From Trachemys scripta elegans (lineage: Eukaryota; Chordata; Testudines; Emydidae): a stretch of 64,000 nucleotides of DNA. Where the stretch lies: the NCBI RefSeq assembly GCF_013100865.1, contig NC_048301.1, forward strand, positions 91,898,059 through 91,962,058. The letters are read 5' to 3'. The notes beneath the pieces are model-generated. The model saw only the letters and a program-made list of their open reading frames with translations. It was not told the DNA's origin and searched no databases. Both the position numbers and the translations under genes were made by a program. The stretch's first letter is position 1, and the number at the start of each line of letters is the position of its first letter. Shown here one piece after another: positions 23,445 through 36,350 of this stretch.

Positions 23445-24262
23445 TGTGTCAGGCCAATGGTTCACATATTTTGGTATCTTTTCTCCAGCAAGAGCCAATA
23501 CCAAATTCTTTAAAGGATCTATAAATCCCCCATAATGGAAAATTATTTTGTAATATGCCTATTATGGAAGTTTCTTCTTAATCCCAGGTAGTTTAGGGTT
23601 ACTTATCTGAATTGTTCATGGTTATGAACTTGATTGCATTAATTTTTATCCTACCTCGAAGAACTGTGGATATTTTCATCCATATACATCTCTAATATTT
23701 TTTTAAGCCTACTAACCTATTTGCTTCAAATAGTGTCAATGGATTCCAGAGGATAATAATGTTTTGGGTTAGAAAATCATGTGCTTTTATCAGTTTTAAG
23801 TTTGCCTTAATTTCAAAGGATATTCTGTTGGTCTCGTATCATCAAGGGAGAGCAATAGAAGCACCTGATTGACCTTCTTGCTAGCTTTTATTTTTTTATA
23901 TAATTCTAATATTTTATCTGTCATTCCTGTTCTCTTTAAACTAAATAGTCCTAATCACATTTCTTCTCATGTTGAAATCTTTCTAAGCCTTTAAGATATT
24001 TTATTATCCTTCTCTGGGCCTTTTCTATTTGCTGTATCCTTTTTCAGATGGGGTCACCAAAACTGAACACAGAATTCAAAAGTGAGCATTCTATTCAAGG
24101 TGAGGGAATACCACCAGTTTTTATGTAAAGCATAATAATTTCAGTTTTATTCTCTTATCTTTTTCTTAATACATGTTAATATCTTGTTTGCATTTTAAAT
24201 TCTTACTGCTCTTTTGAGCAGATACTTTTATTGAAGTGTCCACAAAGAAGTCTAGGTTTTTT
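23445..24262 (-). mobile_element. Ancient LINE fragment (CR1/L3-like), minus strand
   Basis: The plus strand carries, in order, a TACTGTGTCAGGCCAATGG block, a GATTCCAGAGGATAATAATG block, GTTTGCCTTAATTTCAAAGG, CTTCTCTGGGCCTTTTCTAT and CAGATGGGGTCACCAAAACT. Read in reverse this is the order of the RT C-terminal region and 3' end of an old amniote LINE. It is heavily mutated and no frame survives. The assignment is from pattern memory. Confidence 0.6.
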
Positions 24263-25622
24263 TCCTTGGGAAGTTAGTTTATTTAGAACCCATCAGTGGT
24301 TAGAAACCGTGGTTAGAGTCTTGTGAGGGTTCTTCAGGCAGATAAACACAAACCCATATGGACGAACACACAGTACGTCCACATGGGAGAACAATTTTCA
24401 CATTCTGATTGCAGGTTTTATTTCCCCAGGAAACTTTATCATGGAAACCTATGGTAACCTACTTATGCTAAGAGAACAGTGTTTGCAATCTAAGGGCTCA
24501 CTAAAATACAGAAGATGGATAGTCTATCCTGAACAGCTTTATTTAAAAAGTAACAGAAAGAAACTGAAAATATCAAACTGTAACAAAGGATGGATAAAGA
24601 AAGACATTGCAAATGGGCTAATAATATAAAACCCTACAGTTCAATTTTTCCCTAACGCTCCAAGGGAATGGATCCACTTTACACAAAAGCCAACATATTA
24701 ACTACAACTAATGAGCACTTAGTAGCAAAAAACCTCATTCTTGGGTACATAAATGTTGGTTTGTAGATAATGGTACTTATTGCTACACGTAAGGGACTTC
24801 AGTGATAGGGGTATATGAGAGGATGCATGATGTAGTTGGAGGTGGAGTGCTTTCTGGAAGCAGTTAAGTCTCCTTTCCTGTGGGATTGGATCTTACCCTA
24901 ATTAAACCATTGTTTACCATTATGCAAGTCCCCTCACTTTGCCCAGGTGGGGCAAAGAATCAAGTGCTTCTGAGGATGACAGGGTCAAGTAATCTGTATC
25001 CCTTGAGAAAGGGGGTCACCTCTTTTGCTTTGGGATCTGGTCTCCAGCCTGGAATATTTGCTGAAGTCCTCCCAACGTAGTTTAGAGAGTCTGAGGTCCC
25101 TTGTGTCAAAAATACTGACTGGTGCTTGCAGAGGATGAACTTCATTCTGCTGGAGCTCCCATGATCAACTCCTACTAATTTTTTTGCTGTCTCTAATGTG
25201 CCTTTTATTCTTCACCCTCTAATCCGCCCAAGGAAAGAGCCCTGTCTTTGGAGTAATTTGAGTGTCTCTGGCGATCATTAGCCAGCTTCCAGTGACTGCT
25301 CTTTGACAAGCTATATGTTCTTGTTGCAATTGTAATTACAGCCCAAAACAGTCTTCCAGTCAGAAATCTTTGCGGGTGGTTTTGGTTCTGAAGTCAAATC
25401 GGATGTATTTACACAAGTTCCTTTGATTCAGCAGGGGAACAGCTCACAAAAAAAATATAAACCCCCAACAACAATGGGAATTTGCAGAGTTAAGAGGGGA
25501 CTTAAAAAGCAACTAGTCAGAAATACAAAATCAAACAAACAAGATATTATTTAAGTTAATTAGAAGGAGGAAGCCTGCAAGAGTCTCAGTTGGTTTGCAA
25601 GACAATTAAGGAATAAAAGGAG

Positions 25623-26340
25623 CTGTAATGGGCCAGTGGCCCTTCAGTAAGTATCAGGGCCTAACTGGCCCTTGATGACCTTGTGGGGAGTACCTGGGAG
25701 CAATGAGGTGCTCCAACTGGCTATCCTTTAGCCAATTAGAAATGGAACAACTGAGCTAGGAGGAGATTGGGAGAACGATATAAAGAGGAAGTTGCCCAGG
25801 GGAGGGGAAAGCTCTCTCTGGAGAAGCCCTGCAGTTCTTGCAGGCTGGAGGAACCCACAGGAGGTAGAATAGGTTTCTGTTGGGACAAGCCCTGAATAAT
25901 GTCTTAGGGTTCTTACTGTCACATCTAAGAGAACTGTCAGAGTCCCTAGGAAAGGGAGATCGTGGGGAGCTCCTGAGGCTTATGGTTTGAGCCTGGCTCT
26001 TGGAAAGAGAGTAGGAAGATGAAGAGTGTGCTGGCAAAGAGCGAGAGACACTGGAGAGGGAGCAAGTAACTAAGATGCTCTCCAAGGAAGAATAACAGAA
26101 CAAGAGACTGAACCCTATCATGGATGGGGACAGAGCAACTGAGTATGGAAAGCAAGAAGTGCTCCTGGCAATTTATTGACAGTGGTGAGAAGAAGACGAC
26201 TCCAGTGAGGAGGAAACTGAATTCTTTGTTAGTTTATTGGTTATTAATAAATAAAGGCGCACCCCTAAACAAGGGATTAATGAAGGTAATGTCTGACTTG
26301 GGACTGATTTATATAATCAGGAGGGGAAACTGAGGTATGG
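25623..26340 (+). mobile_element. LTR-like sequence with TATA box and AATAAA
   Basis: A TATAAAG box at 25779-25785 follows a stretch rich in short palindromes (GGGCCAGTGGCCC, GGGCCTAACTGGCCC). Overlapping AATAAA signals at 26246-26255 lie about 470 bp downstream. The spacing resembles U3-R of an LTR. No terminal duplication was found, so both boundaries are approximate and a non-LTR origin is possible. Confidence 0.4.
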
Positions 26341-28979
26341 CTGAGGGCCTGGGCTTATGATAGGCGCAATCAAAGAGGATAAGGACAATGTAAATAAGTT
26401 AAATAACTTTTTGCATGTCTTAACCAGAGTACAGTAGGAGGTACGGAGCTAGGCATTATCACAGGTCAAAATGTTCAAAGAGTAAGTACTGGAACACATG
26501 ATCAATAATTACAAATTGCAGAAAATCATCAGGACTGGATGGTTTTCATAGAAGGATTTGGAAGGTGCTTAAGAATGAAGTGGGAATAGAATAGCTGAGT
26601 TACCAATAAAATATAAGCTATCATGAAAATTCACTACTAAATTGGAAGGTAGTTGGTGTTGTATTTGTTGAGCTTTCCTCATAAGTGTCATAGTCTAGGT
26701 CTTGCTTATAGGTGTCGTCATCCTTTCATTTTAGGCAAAAAATGCCCTTCTCCCCTCTCCCACCTCCACATCATACCATTTTGATAGATGGCAGCCAGGA
26801 CCTTTATAGTGAAGATGTACTGTTTCTTCTTTCCAACATTTGGGGAGACAAAAGGAAAGAGTGAATAGGAAGCTCACAATTTTCTATACATCTAGCAATG
26901 GCCAATATCAAGGATGGGTGCCAGGACATAGCACTCTAGTAAGAAGCCTAATATTCCTCTGTGTCCAAGAGCCTATATTGAAGAACAGAGTGCAGAGAGG
27001 TAACTAACTAACTGTACTTTGCACTGGGGTATGTATCTTTGTTACTGAATTTACCTTCTGTAGGTGGATGGTAATTTCTTGGGCCTAAGGTATAGATGTA
27101 TTAGGGAGTATTTTCTTAGCAGGTTTTCACCCATCTGAAAGGTAGTGATTATATTCAGTTGATTAAAATACTTGGAATTCTAAGTATTCTAAGGCATGGG
27201 GAAACAATAACATAGAGTGGACAAAAGAGACTGTGGCAGTGAAAAGCGCCTTAAGTGTGAATCAGAATCTGTCCTTAATCTGTACTCAATTATTTATTGA
27301 AGTGGAAAAAAAAATCACTATGACCCAACTATTCATGACTCAGGCAGAATTTTTTATAACATTAGTAATTCCTTTAGAGTTGTTATTACTTGTGTATACA
27401 GTTCAGTTTTAGTATGTGCATTAACTTGTATGTGTATATGTAGGTATATACACACATATTTATATACACATAAATATAAAATTTTGAAGTCCAAATTCAG
27501 ATTATGGTCTTCAAGACCTCTAGTTAATGATCATTTGTCTTGTTTGTCTCAGGAGTACTAAAGACATGGTTCCCTATTATGTGTCTCCTCTCCTCTCTTT
27601 TGCATGAGTCATTCTTCTTTGAACCTGATGGTGCTAGGACAGCTGGCACCTTTATCTCCTAACCAAATTTCCACAGGTAATTGGTAAGTGCAGGATTTTG
27701 CTCTTCATAGGAATTTTTTTATATCACATGTAGTTTACAGTTTAAAAAATGAAACTATGGAACTCTTTAAACCATTTTAGAGCACTTTATTTTTCTTATT
27801 TTGAAAATTATTGTGTGCCTCAGAGTATAATTGTGTTAACAGACATTTGTTCCTTTCAAAAGTACTGGAGCTATTTAAAATCAACACATAGAAAATAGCT
27901 CAATTAAAAATAATTTTTCTACCTCCATTTTTGTCTTCCTAGCAACATACTGATCATGTGACAGTCAAGTCATTTTAGGAGACAATTTTTAGGCAGACAC
28001 GGAGGGAGCTGATGTTTTAAAATTTATTTATTTTAATGAGACGACAGACTTTAAAGTATTGTAGCATAACAGCTGACTATGTTCATCTTCCTGGCCTTCA
28101 GCTGTTTGGAGATTTGTTTTTGCTTTGGTACCCTACTAGCCTGTCAGGCAGCTCATTTTGGGAACCCGTTTATTTCCTATTCTTCTAGTAACAGATGCTG
28201 ACAAGCGAAGGATTTTAGATTCCCCTTTTCTGTTTGATTATTCCCACTCTATGGTTTATTAGCATTTTTATATATAGTATAAAAGTAGTTTGTACCTGTT
28301 GAAAAACTCACAGATTGGTACCTTAGAGTGAGCTCCCTTTCTCTGCTGTACCTCAGCACCTCTCCTCTCTCTTTCTGGACTTGTCCTCAGAAGAAGGGCC
28401 TACAGACTGACTGACTGGTGGCTATTTTAGAGAAGATATTATGAAAGATTAAATAAAACATATTTTAATATAGTTTCAACAGATGCATTTGTTAAATTCA
28501 CTATATTCAGAAGCTCTGTAGTCATTATGACAGTTCAGATTTGTAATCTGATATAATACAAAAATATTTTAATAGAGATAAACAGCAATACATGGGGTGT
28601 TGTCCATCCACCATTTGGGGATGTAGACATTTCTATCACTATTTCTAGTCTTGTGGCATCTAGGTATTTTTAATTTATTACTCAGCTGCCAAAACCACCA
28701 ATGTTTATTGCATGTCATAACCTAATGTATTACAGAAAAAAATTCCATATGTTGCATCTCTAGACATTCAGCATGGTCAAATCTTTGAAAGCAGTAGAAG
28801 ACAGCCTTTGAGAAATAATCCAATAGGCCACTACCCAGAAGCTTATCCTACGGGTGCCAGTGCTGAAAGTGTGCATAGGGTTTACGGTGAAAACTAAAAC
28901 CATTGAGATGAATGGAGGTAGTTTAACTATTCTTTTGTAGCAAGTACCCTCAACCGGGAGGATAAACAGTAAGGGGTCA

Positions 28980-31900
28980 GGCAGAGGAACACCTCCTGAA
29001 GCTGAATGCATTGCTCTGCATATTGTGTCAACAGGAGGGTTTTGGTTTCCTTGACCACAGGATGCTATTCTGGGAAGAGATGGGATTCATTTGACCAAGA
29101 AGGGGAAGAGCATCTTTGGACACTGACTTGTCAATTTAGTGAGGAGGGCTTTAAACTAGGTTCCAAGGAGGCAAGTGACAAAAACTCACAGGAAGGTATA
29201 ACAAAAAGGCAACCTTGAGAGAGTGGTGTGGGAGGGTAGTGGGGGATGGAAAATTACAGTAGGGTCATAGGAGCAACAAGAAGGAAATCAATGGGGAAAT
29301 CTTCTCAGCATCTGAGATGTCTGTTTACAAATGCAAGAAGTAGGGGGATAAAAAGAAAAAAAACGGGAAGTACTGGAATGTAAGCTAAATTGTCTTAATT
29401 GGCATCATTGAGACTTGATGAGTAAATCTAATGATGTAGAGGGGGTCATAGTTTGTTCAGGAAGGACAGGCAGGGAAAAAGGGAAGAGGTGTTGCATTGT
29501 ATACCAAGAATATATACAGTTGTTCTCAGGTCCAGAAGGAGATGGAAGACAGAGCAGTTGAAAGTCTTTGGGTGACAATAAAATGGGAAAAGACAGGATT
29601 GGCATCATGGGAGGGTCTATTAGACCACTAAATCATCAGGAGAGATGAGACATTTTTAGAATAAATAATATACAAAACACAAGACTTGGTAGTAATGGGG
29701 GAATTTTAATTACCCAGACATTTGTTGGAAAAGTATCATGGCAAAACAACATTTGCAATAAATTCTTGCAGTGTATTGGGGACAACTTTTTGTTTTATAA
29801 TGTGGAGGAATTACCCAGCGAGACAACCATTTTAGACTTGATTCTGACTAACAGGAAGTAATTGGCTGTGAATCTGAAGGTTGAAGGCAATTTGCGTGAA
29901 AGTGATCTTGAAACGATAGATTTCATGTTCTAAGGAAAGAAAGGAAGTAAGAACAGCAGAATAAGGTCAATGGAATTCAAAAAAGCACTACAGCAAATTC
30001 AGAGAACTGTAGGTAAGGTCACATGGGGATGAAAATCTAAGGGATAAAGGAGTTCAGGAGAGCTGACCGTTTCTGAAAGAAAGACCGTAGTAAACGCATA
30101 ATAACAAATTATCCCAATGGAAAGGAGAGGTAGGAAGACTAATAAGAGTCCAATATGGCTGCATAAAGAGCTCTTTTATTACTTGAAAATCAAAAAGGAG
30201 GAGTACAAAAGAATAGCGCAAGCATGTAGGGACAATATCCGAAAGGCCTAGGCACAAAATGAGTTGCACCTAGCAAGGAGTGTAAAAGGTAATATGAAGA
30301 GGTGCTTTAAATACATTAGGAGCAAGGGAAAGAGAAAGGAGTGTGTTGGTCACTACTTAATGGGGAAGAAGAGCTAACAATGGATGACATCGATGAGACT
30401 GAGGTGTTTAATACCTATTTTGCTTCAGTCTTCACTAAGAGGTTACTTGTGAGTAGTTAAAAAAAAATTAATACTAACAGCAAGGGGGAAGGAACACAAA
30501 CCAAAATAGGGAAAGAACAGGTTAAAGTATATTTAGATAAGTTATAGTTCCTTATTGGCCCTGCCAATTTGAATATATCTAAGTAATTTTGGAGAACTCC
30601 TGGAGGATGGGAGAGTCCCAGAGGACTAGAGAAGGTCAAATATAGTATCTGTCTTTAAGAAGGGGAACAAAAAGGACCTGGAGAACTATAGGCAATTCAA
30701 CCTAACTTGAATTCCTGGGAAAATACTGGAACAAATTATTAAACTATCAATTTGTAAGCACCTAGAGGATAAGAGGGTAATAAGTAATAGCAAACATGGA
30801 CTTGTCAAGAATAAATTATGCCAAACCAATCTAATTTCTATCTTTGACGAGGTTATTGGCCTACTGGATATGGGAGAAGTTGTAGATGTGATAAATCTTG
30901 ATTTCAGTAAAGCTTTTGACACACTCTCACATGATATTCTTTTAATCAAACTAGGGAAATGAAGTCTAAATTAAATTACTATAAGATGGGTGCATAATTG
31001 GTTGAAAGACTGTACTCAAAAAGTAGTTATCAATAGTTCGCTGTCAAACTGGTAGAATGCATCTAGTGGAATCAGACTGGGTGTGTCCAGGGTCTGGTAG
31101 TATTCAGTATTTTCATTAAAAACTTGGAGTGGAAATTTGCAGATGACACCCAGGTGGGAGTGGTTGCAAGCACTTTGGAGGATAGGAGTAGAGTTCAAAA
31201 TGACTTTGACAAATTGAAGAATTAATCTGAAATCAACAAGGTAAAATTCAATAAAGACAAATGTAAAGTACTACATTTAAGAAGGAAAAATCAAATGCAC
31301 AGCTACAAAATAGGGAATAACTGCTTAGATGGTAGTACTGGTGAAATGGATCTGAGGTTTATAATGGATCATAAGTGGCGAAAAAGGCTAATATCATCCT
31401 GGGGTGTATTAACAGGAGTGACATATGTAAGCACAGGAGGTAATTGTCCTGTTCTACTCCACTCTGGTGAGACATCACCTGGAGAACTGTGTCCAGTTCT
31501 AGGTGCCAAACTTTAAGAAAGAAGTCAACAACTTGGAGAGAGTCCAAAGGAGAGTAACAAAAATGATAAAAGATTTAGAAAACCTGACTTGTGTGGAAAG
31601 GTTAAAAAAACTGGGCATATTGTCTCTTGAAAAAAGAAAACTGTGGGGGAACCTGATAACCGTATTCAAATACATTAAGGGGTGGGGATGATGATTAGTT
31701 GTTCTCCATCTCCATTGTAGATAGGACAAGAAGTAATGGGCTTAATCTGCAGCAAGGGAGATTAAGGTTAGATATTAGAAAAATCTTTCTAATTCTAAGG
31801 ATAGTTAAGCACTGGGAGAGGCTTCTAAATGGAGTTGTGGAATCCCCATAATTGGAGGTGTTTAAGAATATGTTAGACAAACACCTTCAGGGAGGGTCTA

Positions 31901-31986
31901 GGTTTACTTGATTCTGCCCCAGCTCAGGAGGCTGGACTAGATGACTTCTTGAGGTCCCTTCCAGCCCTGTATTTCTATGATTCTGT
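28980..31986 (+). mobile_element. CR1 LINE, about 3 kb, degraded
   Basis: The left part has the CR1 block GAAGAGATGGGATTCATTTG and GAGGAGGGCTTTAAACTAGG. The middle carries scattered RT-region remnants, and near the right end a plus-strand frame (31503-31691) reads NLERVQRRVTKMIKDLENL and LGILSLEKRKLWGNLI, the conserved C-terminal tail of CR1 ORF2. The 3' end has the diagnostic GGCTGGACTAGATGACTTCT, GGTCCCTTCCAGCCC and TTCTATGATTC. Many stops and frameshifts show it is an old copy. It is in HIPK3 sense orientation. Its 5' limit is uncertain. Confidence 0.85.
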
Positions 31987-32397
31987 AGCCACAGAGGCCC
32001 TCTTAGGAGTGTAGTTCCATTGTTCAAGGGTCGGGCTGAATTTGGGGAATCTTTCCAGGGAATGTGTACCCCATAGAATTGGAAGGCTTTAAGCAAATGC
32101 ACAGCAGGGATTTAGTGCCTGAGCTGGTGGATTCAGCTCTACGCAGCATCTACTATGCATTTCCACTTGCCCCTCATGGAATGAATGGGTACACAAAAAG
32201 GACAGAGGCTACCCATGCATCGACTCTTGACTGTAACAACAAACTAGTGACTGTGTCACCACAGAATAACCTGAGGGGGAGGATTCTTTCCCTTTCTGTT
32301 TTCAGAGGGAATCATCAGCACACAAGGTGTGCAATTGTAACCCACACACCTTCTGGGTGTGGTGGTTTGTCCCATCTAGTGGTACCAAGACTACTTA

Positions 32398-32692
32398 GGC
32401 TTGGTCTACACTATCCGCCTGATTCGGCGGGTAGAGATCGATCTTCTGGGGTCGATTTATCGCGTCTCACCTGGACCCGATAAATCGATCCCAGAAGCGC
32501 TCCCCCGTCGACTGCGGAACTCCTGCTCGCCGAGAGGAGGAAGCGCTGTCGACGGGGGAGTTTGCCTGCGCCGCGTGGACCCGCAGTAAGTAAACTTAAT
32601 TCGATCTAGGAAACGTCGACTTCAGCTACGCTATTCTCGTAGCTAAAGTTGCGTTTCCTAGATCGATCCCCCACCCCCGTGTGGACCAAGCC
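32398..32692. mobile_element. 295-bp PIF/Harbinger-type MITE with three internal hairpins
   Basis: The ends are GGCTTGGTCTACACTA on the left and GTGTGGACCAAGCC on the right, flanked by the 3-bp duplication TTA (32395-32397 and 32693-32695), the target length of PIF/Harbinger. Three strong internal hairpins follow one another: 32443-32462 with 32478-32497 (20-bp arms, one mismatch), 32500-32512 with 32548-32560 (13 bp, perfect), and 32601-32628 with 32638-32666. The termini resemble those of the autonomous element at 36960-41815. Confidence 0.85.
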
Positions 32693-32736
32693 TTAGAGAG
32701 AGTTAAATGAGTCTGCTGTACAGTCTTAGCTAACAG

Positions 32737-32818
32737 CCAGTTGGCTTTTAGCTCACGCGGTACAGGCTCATGCACTAAGGAGGTCCCTGGTTCAATCGTA
32801 CCCGCCGACAACCGGGGT
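32737..32818 (+). repeat. tRNA-like sequence (SINE head or tRNA pseudogene)
   Basis: The run TTTTAGCTCACGCGGTACAG resembles box A, and GAGGTCCCTGGTTCAATCGT lies about 30 bp later and contains a box-B-like GGTTCAATC. The acceptor arm does not pair well (right side CGACAACCGGGG), so a functional tRNA is unlikely. It is probably the head of a tRNA-derived repeat. Confidence 0.4.
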
Positions 32819-35068
32819 TACACAGTGACATCAGGATTTGGGCTTCAGGCAGTCCAAATCTCTGTTGTGAAAGGCTGGCTCTCTGTAGATTCAGGAAGGT
32901 AACACAGTGTCAATTCCCAGTCACTTTGCATTTAGTAGGTTTCTTTGTAACAGTAAGTGCTAGATTTTTATTTTTTTAATGAAAACTTAATTTCTGCAGA
33001 AAGTAATCGGTACAACTCACCTTGACATTAAAGTTTCCTGAGAGAGGATTTATCAAGCTCTGATAGAATGACTTTTGATGAATTCATCTTTCCTTCTCCT
33101 CAGAATAGACCAGGGTTTAAAGAAGCAGAGCCACTTTGTCTATTGTGCAAATGTGACAACTTTTTTAATTGTTTACTTGATGGATGCTAATGGCTTATTT
33201 AAATTCCTCAATGTTGACCATAGAAATGGCTGTTAAACGTTTTTAACATATTTAAAGTGTTTTTACTTATTTGATATGTATTTTATTTCAGACAGTACAT
33301 ATGTTGTTACACATGAAGAACTACTAATACAGAGTTGGCTAGGGTGCAAAGCTGAATGCTCAAAAGTTAGGAAATTCTGAATTTAAGGTTGCTTGTGTAA
33401 TTTTGATTCCTTCCTCCCACTCCCTTGGTGTGTGTGCAGTTTTTAGCTATGTAATCCTACTATTGAGTGATGCAGTGATACATAATCACATACTGTTTTT
33501 CTCACAGGATATCTGCCTCTTTCAATGCACAGGATAGAAAAATCAATGAGTTTATCTTCACAATTTCCTTGTTAGATAGAAGACTGTTATCCCTATTTGA
33601 GAGTAAGGAAACTGAGGCACGGATTTTTTTTTTTAAGGCCAACATTTGCAAAAGTCTCCTAGTTTTATTTCCTGATAGCACCCCATACTTAGACACTTAT
33701 GGCCTGTTCTTTCAGAGTAAATATTTTTATAGTACTTGCATGTACAAACTGCTATATCGACATTAACTAATTGAGCATCACAACACCCCATGGAAGTAAG
33801 TTGAGTTCCAGCATCCCAAAGAAGTCTATGACAAAGACATAGATAAAATGTAGTTCTGTTGTAAAGCATTCAACTGCCTTATCCACAAAAACATTCTTGC
33901 TCTACCTGCCTCAAGAGAATGTTGTTTTTCTCTGTGGACTACAAAATATAACCGACAGAAACAGAGAGTTACATATGTAGGAGTAGTCCTGTTTTATAGG
34001 AAGCCTAGTCAGGGACAAATGTTTGGCAGACTTTCTGAAAGATGTTGCTAAGTGGGTCTCCCAAATAAGAGATGTGGATTGTATTTCCAACATGCTCAAT
34101 AATGAGGATTGTGAAGATTACAGAATTATTACTATCATTTAGTAAAATAAGTGAATCTAGAACACATGATCTCCTGGTTGCCCCTACTGTTCAGAGATTC
34201 CACTCCATGTGCTGATTGCTGAAGTGATGCAACAGGGTCAGTTTTACAGGATAGGAAATAGTGATCTTTTTTCCCCCCAACAGCCTTAACTCAGCCATAT
34301 CTGAATGGATTTTCATGAGGCTAGCAGGAGACACCTCCCTGACCTCAGGACTGCCCCCTCGTTAAATTTGAAAGTCCTGCTGCGGATCATGAATGTGGAA
34401 CCACCGCTTTTTTTTTAATAAGGGAAAGTGTTAGGTTATCTAAACAGAGGTTATTGTTCTTCTTATAATGAATTGGAAAAAAATCTTTTATGGTTGTGGG
34501 AAGGGGGAGAAATTCTAGCATATGCACTTTCGGTGGGTTTTGTGTGCTGCTTCTGTTGGTTTTTTTAATGTTAAAGCAACCTGCAAATTAAAAAAGAAAA
34601 GCAAAATAAGTTAACATTATGTACTAGATAAAAAGGTAACCTGGTATTTAGCATATTACTAACAGTTAACTTTATTTCCAAAAACATTGTTACTAATTTG
34701 CTGAAAAGCATTTTTTACTTTTTCTTTAATATTATGTTGAATGTTCTTATTAAATATTTTGTGGATTTTAATTTTAAATTTGCAGATCACCTTTTTAATA
34801 TCCTTTGCTCTTTTTAATTTAGACCATGTTGGGGTGTAATAGTTTATCATATTTGCTGTCTCTGGGCTCTTTTTTTTGTGTTTGTGTGTAAATATATTTT
34901 CACTTCCTCTTATAACTTGGATGAACTGACTTTTTAAAAAATGACACAGGTTAAAGTAAGTGCTGCAGGATAAACATAGCATACTAAGTCATGTTTCCTG
35001 AAAATAGAAATGTTGACAGCCCCGTAACATTTGCAGCTTTATTACAACAATTTTTTCTATATTCTGTG
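32819..35068. other. Unassigned intron sequence with MIR remnants
   Basis: The sequence is mostly AT-rich without recognisable genes. A minus-strand MIR-like remnant at about 33585-33800 shows TGTTATCCCTATTTGAGAGT, GGAAACTGAGGCACGG and CATCACAACACCCCATGGAA, separated by unrelated sequence. Nothing else is assignable. Confidence 0.45.
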
Positions 35069-35189
35069 TAGAGCTGCCAGTTTTGGTTGGACATGTTCCT
35101 GGAGGTTTCATCACATGACAATTTTTATTTAAAGATTAATCTTTAATTCCTGGAAACTCCAGGACAATCCTGAAGGATTGGCAACCCTG
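35069..35189. mobile_element. 121-bp hAT-type MITE
   Basis: The terminal repeats TAGAGCTGCCA and TGGCAACCCTG are decayed inverted copies. The element is flanked by a perfect 8-bp duplication ATTCTGTG (35061-35068 and 35190-35197), diagnostic of hAT insertion. Its centre is a near-palindrome (CCTGGAGGTTTCATC, AAAGATTAATCTTT, CCTGGAAACTCCAGG). Confidence 0.8.
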
Positions 35190-35245
35190 ATTCTGTGGTT
35201 GCAGTAGTTGTCCACATACATACATTTGTACTAGGTAACAAAGAT

Positions 35246-35410
35246 GACCTGATCTACACTAGAAAAGTGTACTGGTTTAACTAAATTGATATAAAAATTG
35301 ATCAAGTTAAGTGGGTGCAAGCAAGGTTAAGGTGATCAAGATAAAGTGGATTAGAGTTTGCAGCTGTGTAATTAAATTGATTTCAATGCATTTTTGTAGT
35401 ATACAAGGGC
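35246..35410. mobile_element. Decayed MITE with Harbinger-like termini
   Basis: The left end GACCTGATCTACACTAG and right end GTAGTATACAAGGGC are imperfect inverted repeats related to the termini at 32398 and 36960. The 165-bp interior is AT-rich. No clean target duplication remains. Confidence 0.45.
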
Positions 35411-35906
35411 TAAATATGTATTGTCAGAGGGAATATTTTATATAGAAAATATTTATGTCAAGCTTATGTCCCAGAATACAGTACTTACAGCTGTAGGAAG
35501 TTTGGATTGGGGGTGGGGGGATGTTGGAGGAGAAATAGACATGTTAAAGTATTAAATCATTCAGGAATAATAATTTCTAAGCCGATTCTGTGATTGCCTT
35601 CACATTTAATGAAGTTTTTAGACTGTGAAAAGAATCACAGCAAATTAAGACACAGTAGTACAGAGTAGAAAAAGCAGGCATATAATAACCTAAGCATAAC
35701 ATATAGGTCTTGCATGGAAAAATTGTCTCTTCAATGCTACTTTAATATTCTAATGTGGATTGTCTTGAAAAGAAAAAAAACAAAACCCTAAGGTTTTACT
35801 TTTAAAGATATAAATAGCACATTTTCAAATGATAAACTTTTTACCTAATTGTATTTTTAATTTTTTAAAGGCAAAAATGTAATAACTGTATTTATTTAAT
35901 TTGCAG

Positions 35907-36030
35907 AGCACCAGAGATTATACTGGGGTTGCCGTTTTGTGAAGCCATAGACATGTGGTCGCTGGGGTGTGTGATTGCAGAGCTGTTCCTTGGGTGGCCA
36001 CTGTATCCAGGAGCACTGGAATATGACCAG
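35907..36030 (+). CDS. HIPK3: HIPK3 coding exon a: kinase activation-segment end and subdomain IX
   Basis: HIPK3 is a nuclear Ser/Thr kinase of the DYRK/CMGC group that phosphorylates transcriptional regulators. This 124-bp exon is bounded by TTTGCAG and GTAGTA. Its first base completes a codon (Arg in the family), followed by APEIILGLPF, the APE motif that ends the activation segment, and DMWSLGCVIAEL, kinase subdomain IX with its structural Asp. It ends with the phase-0 sequence PLYPGALEYDQ. The sequence fits HIPK paralogues in general; the choice of HIPK3 rests on the later exons. The catalytic HRD and DFG motifs are in an earlier exon outside the window. The Harbinger transposon lies in the following intron. 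Confidence 0.92.
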
Positions 36031-36263
36031 GTAGTAGAATAGCTTCATGAATGACTTTGTATTTTAAAAGAATGCATCATTTCTTTATTCTAGGCTAAAT
36101 TCATATGGTGTGATTTTTCTCATGTGCAAGATAACCTGTACCACATTGTTTAATGGAATTAGATTACATGAAAGAGTCCACTTAAATAATTTACTTTTGA
36201 TTTGTATTAAAATTTTCTAAAGGAAAATACTAAATGTTCAAAGTATTGAGGTACTGTGGTAGG

Positions 36264-36350
36264 CATTATCAGCTTCTGTAAATTGGTGTAGCCCCATTGA
36301 CCTTAATGGAGTTATACCCATTTAAAGCAGCTGATAATTTGACCATATTT
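36264..36350. repeat. Short palindromic amniote repeat
   Basis: The tips TTATCAGCTTCTGTAAATTG and TTTAAAGCAGCTGATAA form an inverted pair around CCATTGACCTTAATGGAG. Similar CATTGA-TCA/CAATGG palindromes occur at 44120-44170 and 59150-59205, suggesting one old family that I cannot name. Confidence 0.5.

Larger units (their letters stand above)
1..35906 (+). other. HIPK3: HIPK3 intron upstream of the first visible coding exon
   Basis: No reading frame here resembles the HIPK3 N-terminus or the kinase N-lobe. The first recognisable coding exon starts at 35907 in the middle of the kinase domain, with the first exon base completing an Arg codon begun upstream. I infer that this block is the long intron after the large HIPK exon that encodes the N-terminus and kinase N-lobe, which lies before the window. 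The block is mainly dispersed repeats, listed separately. I see nothing assignable in 1-996, 2105-3718, 7791-8792, 8945-10544, 13190-14623, 15719-18087, 24263-25619, 26341-28979 and 31987-32394 beyond AT-rich intron sequence and short homopolymers. Confidence 0.75.

Noticed and set aside
32737..32818. Functional tRNA gene
   Set aside because: It has box A and box B resemblance but no convincing acceptor or anticodon stem pairing, so it is treated as a tRNA-derived repeat.
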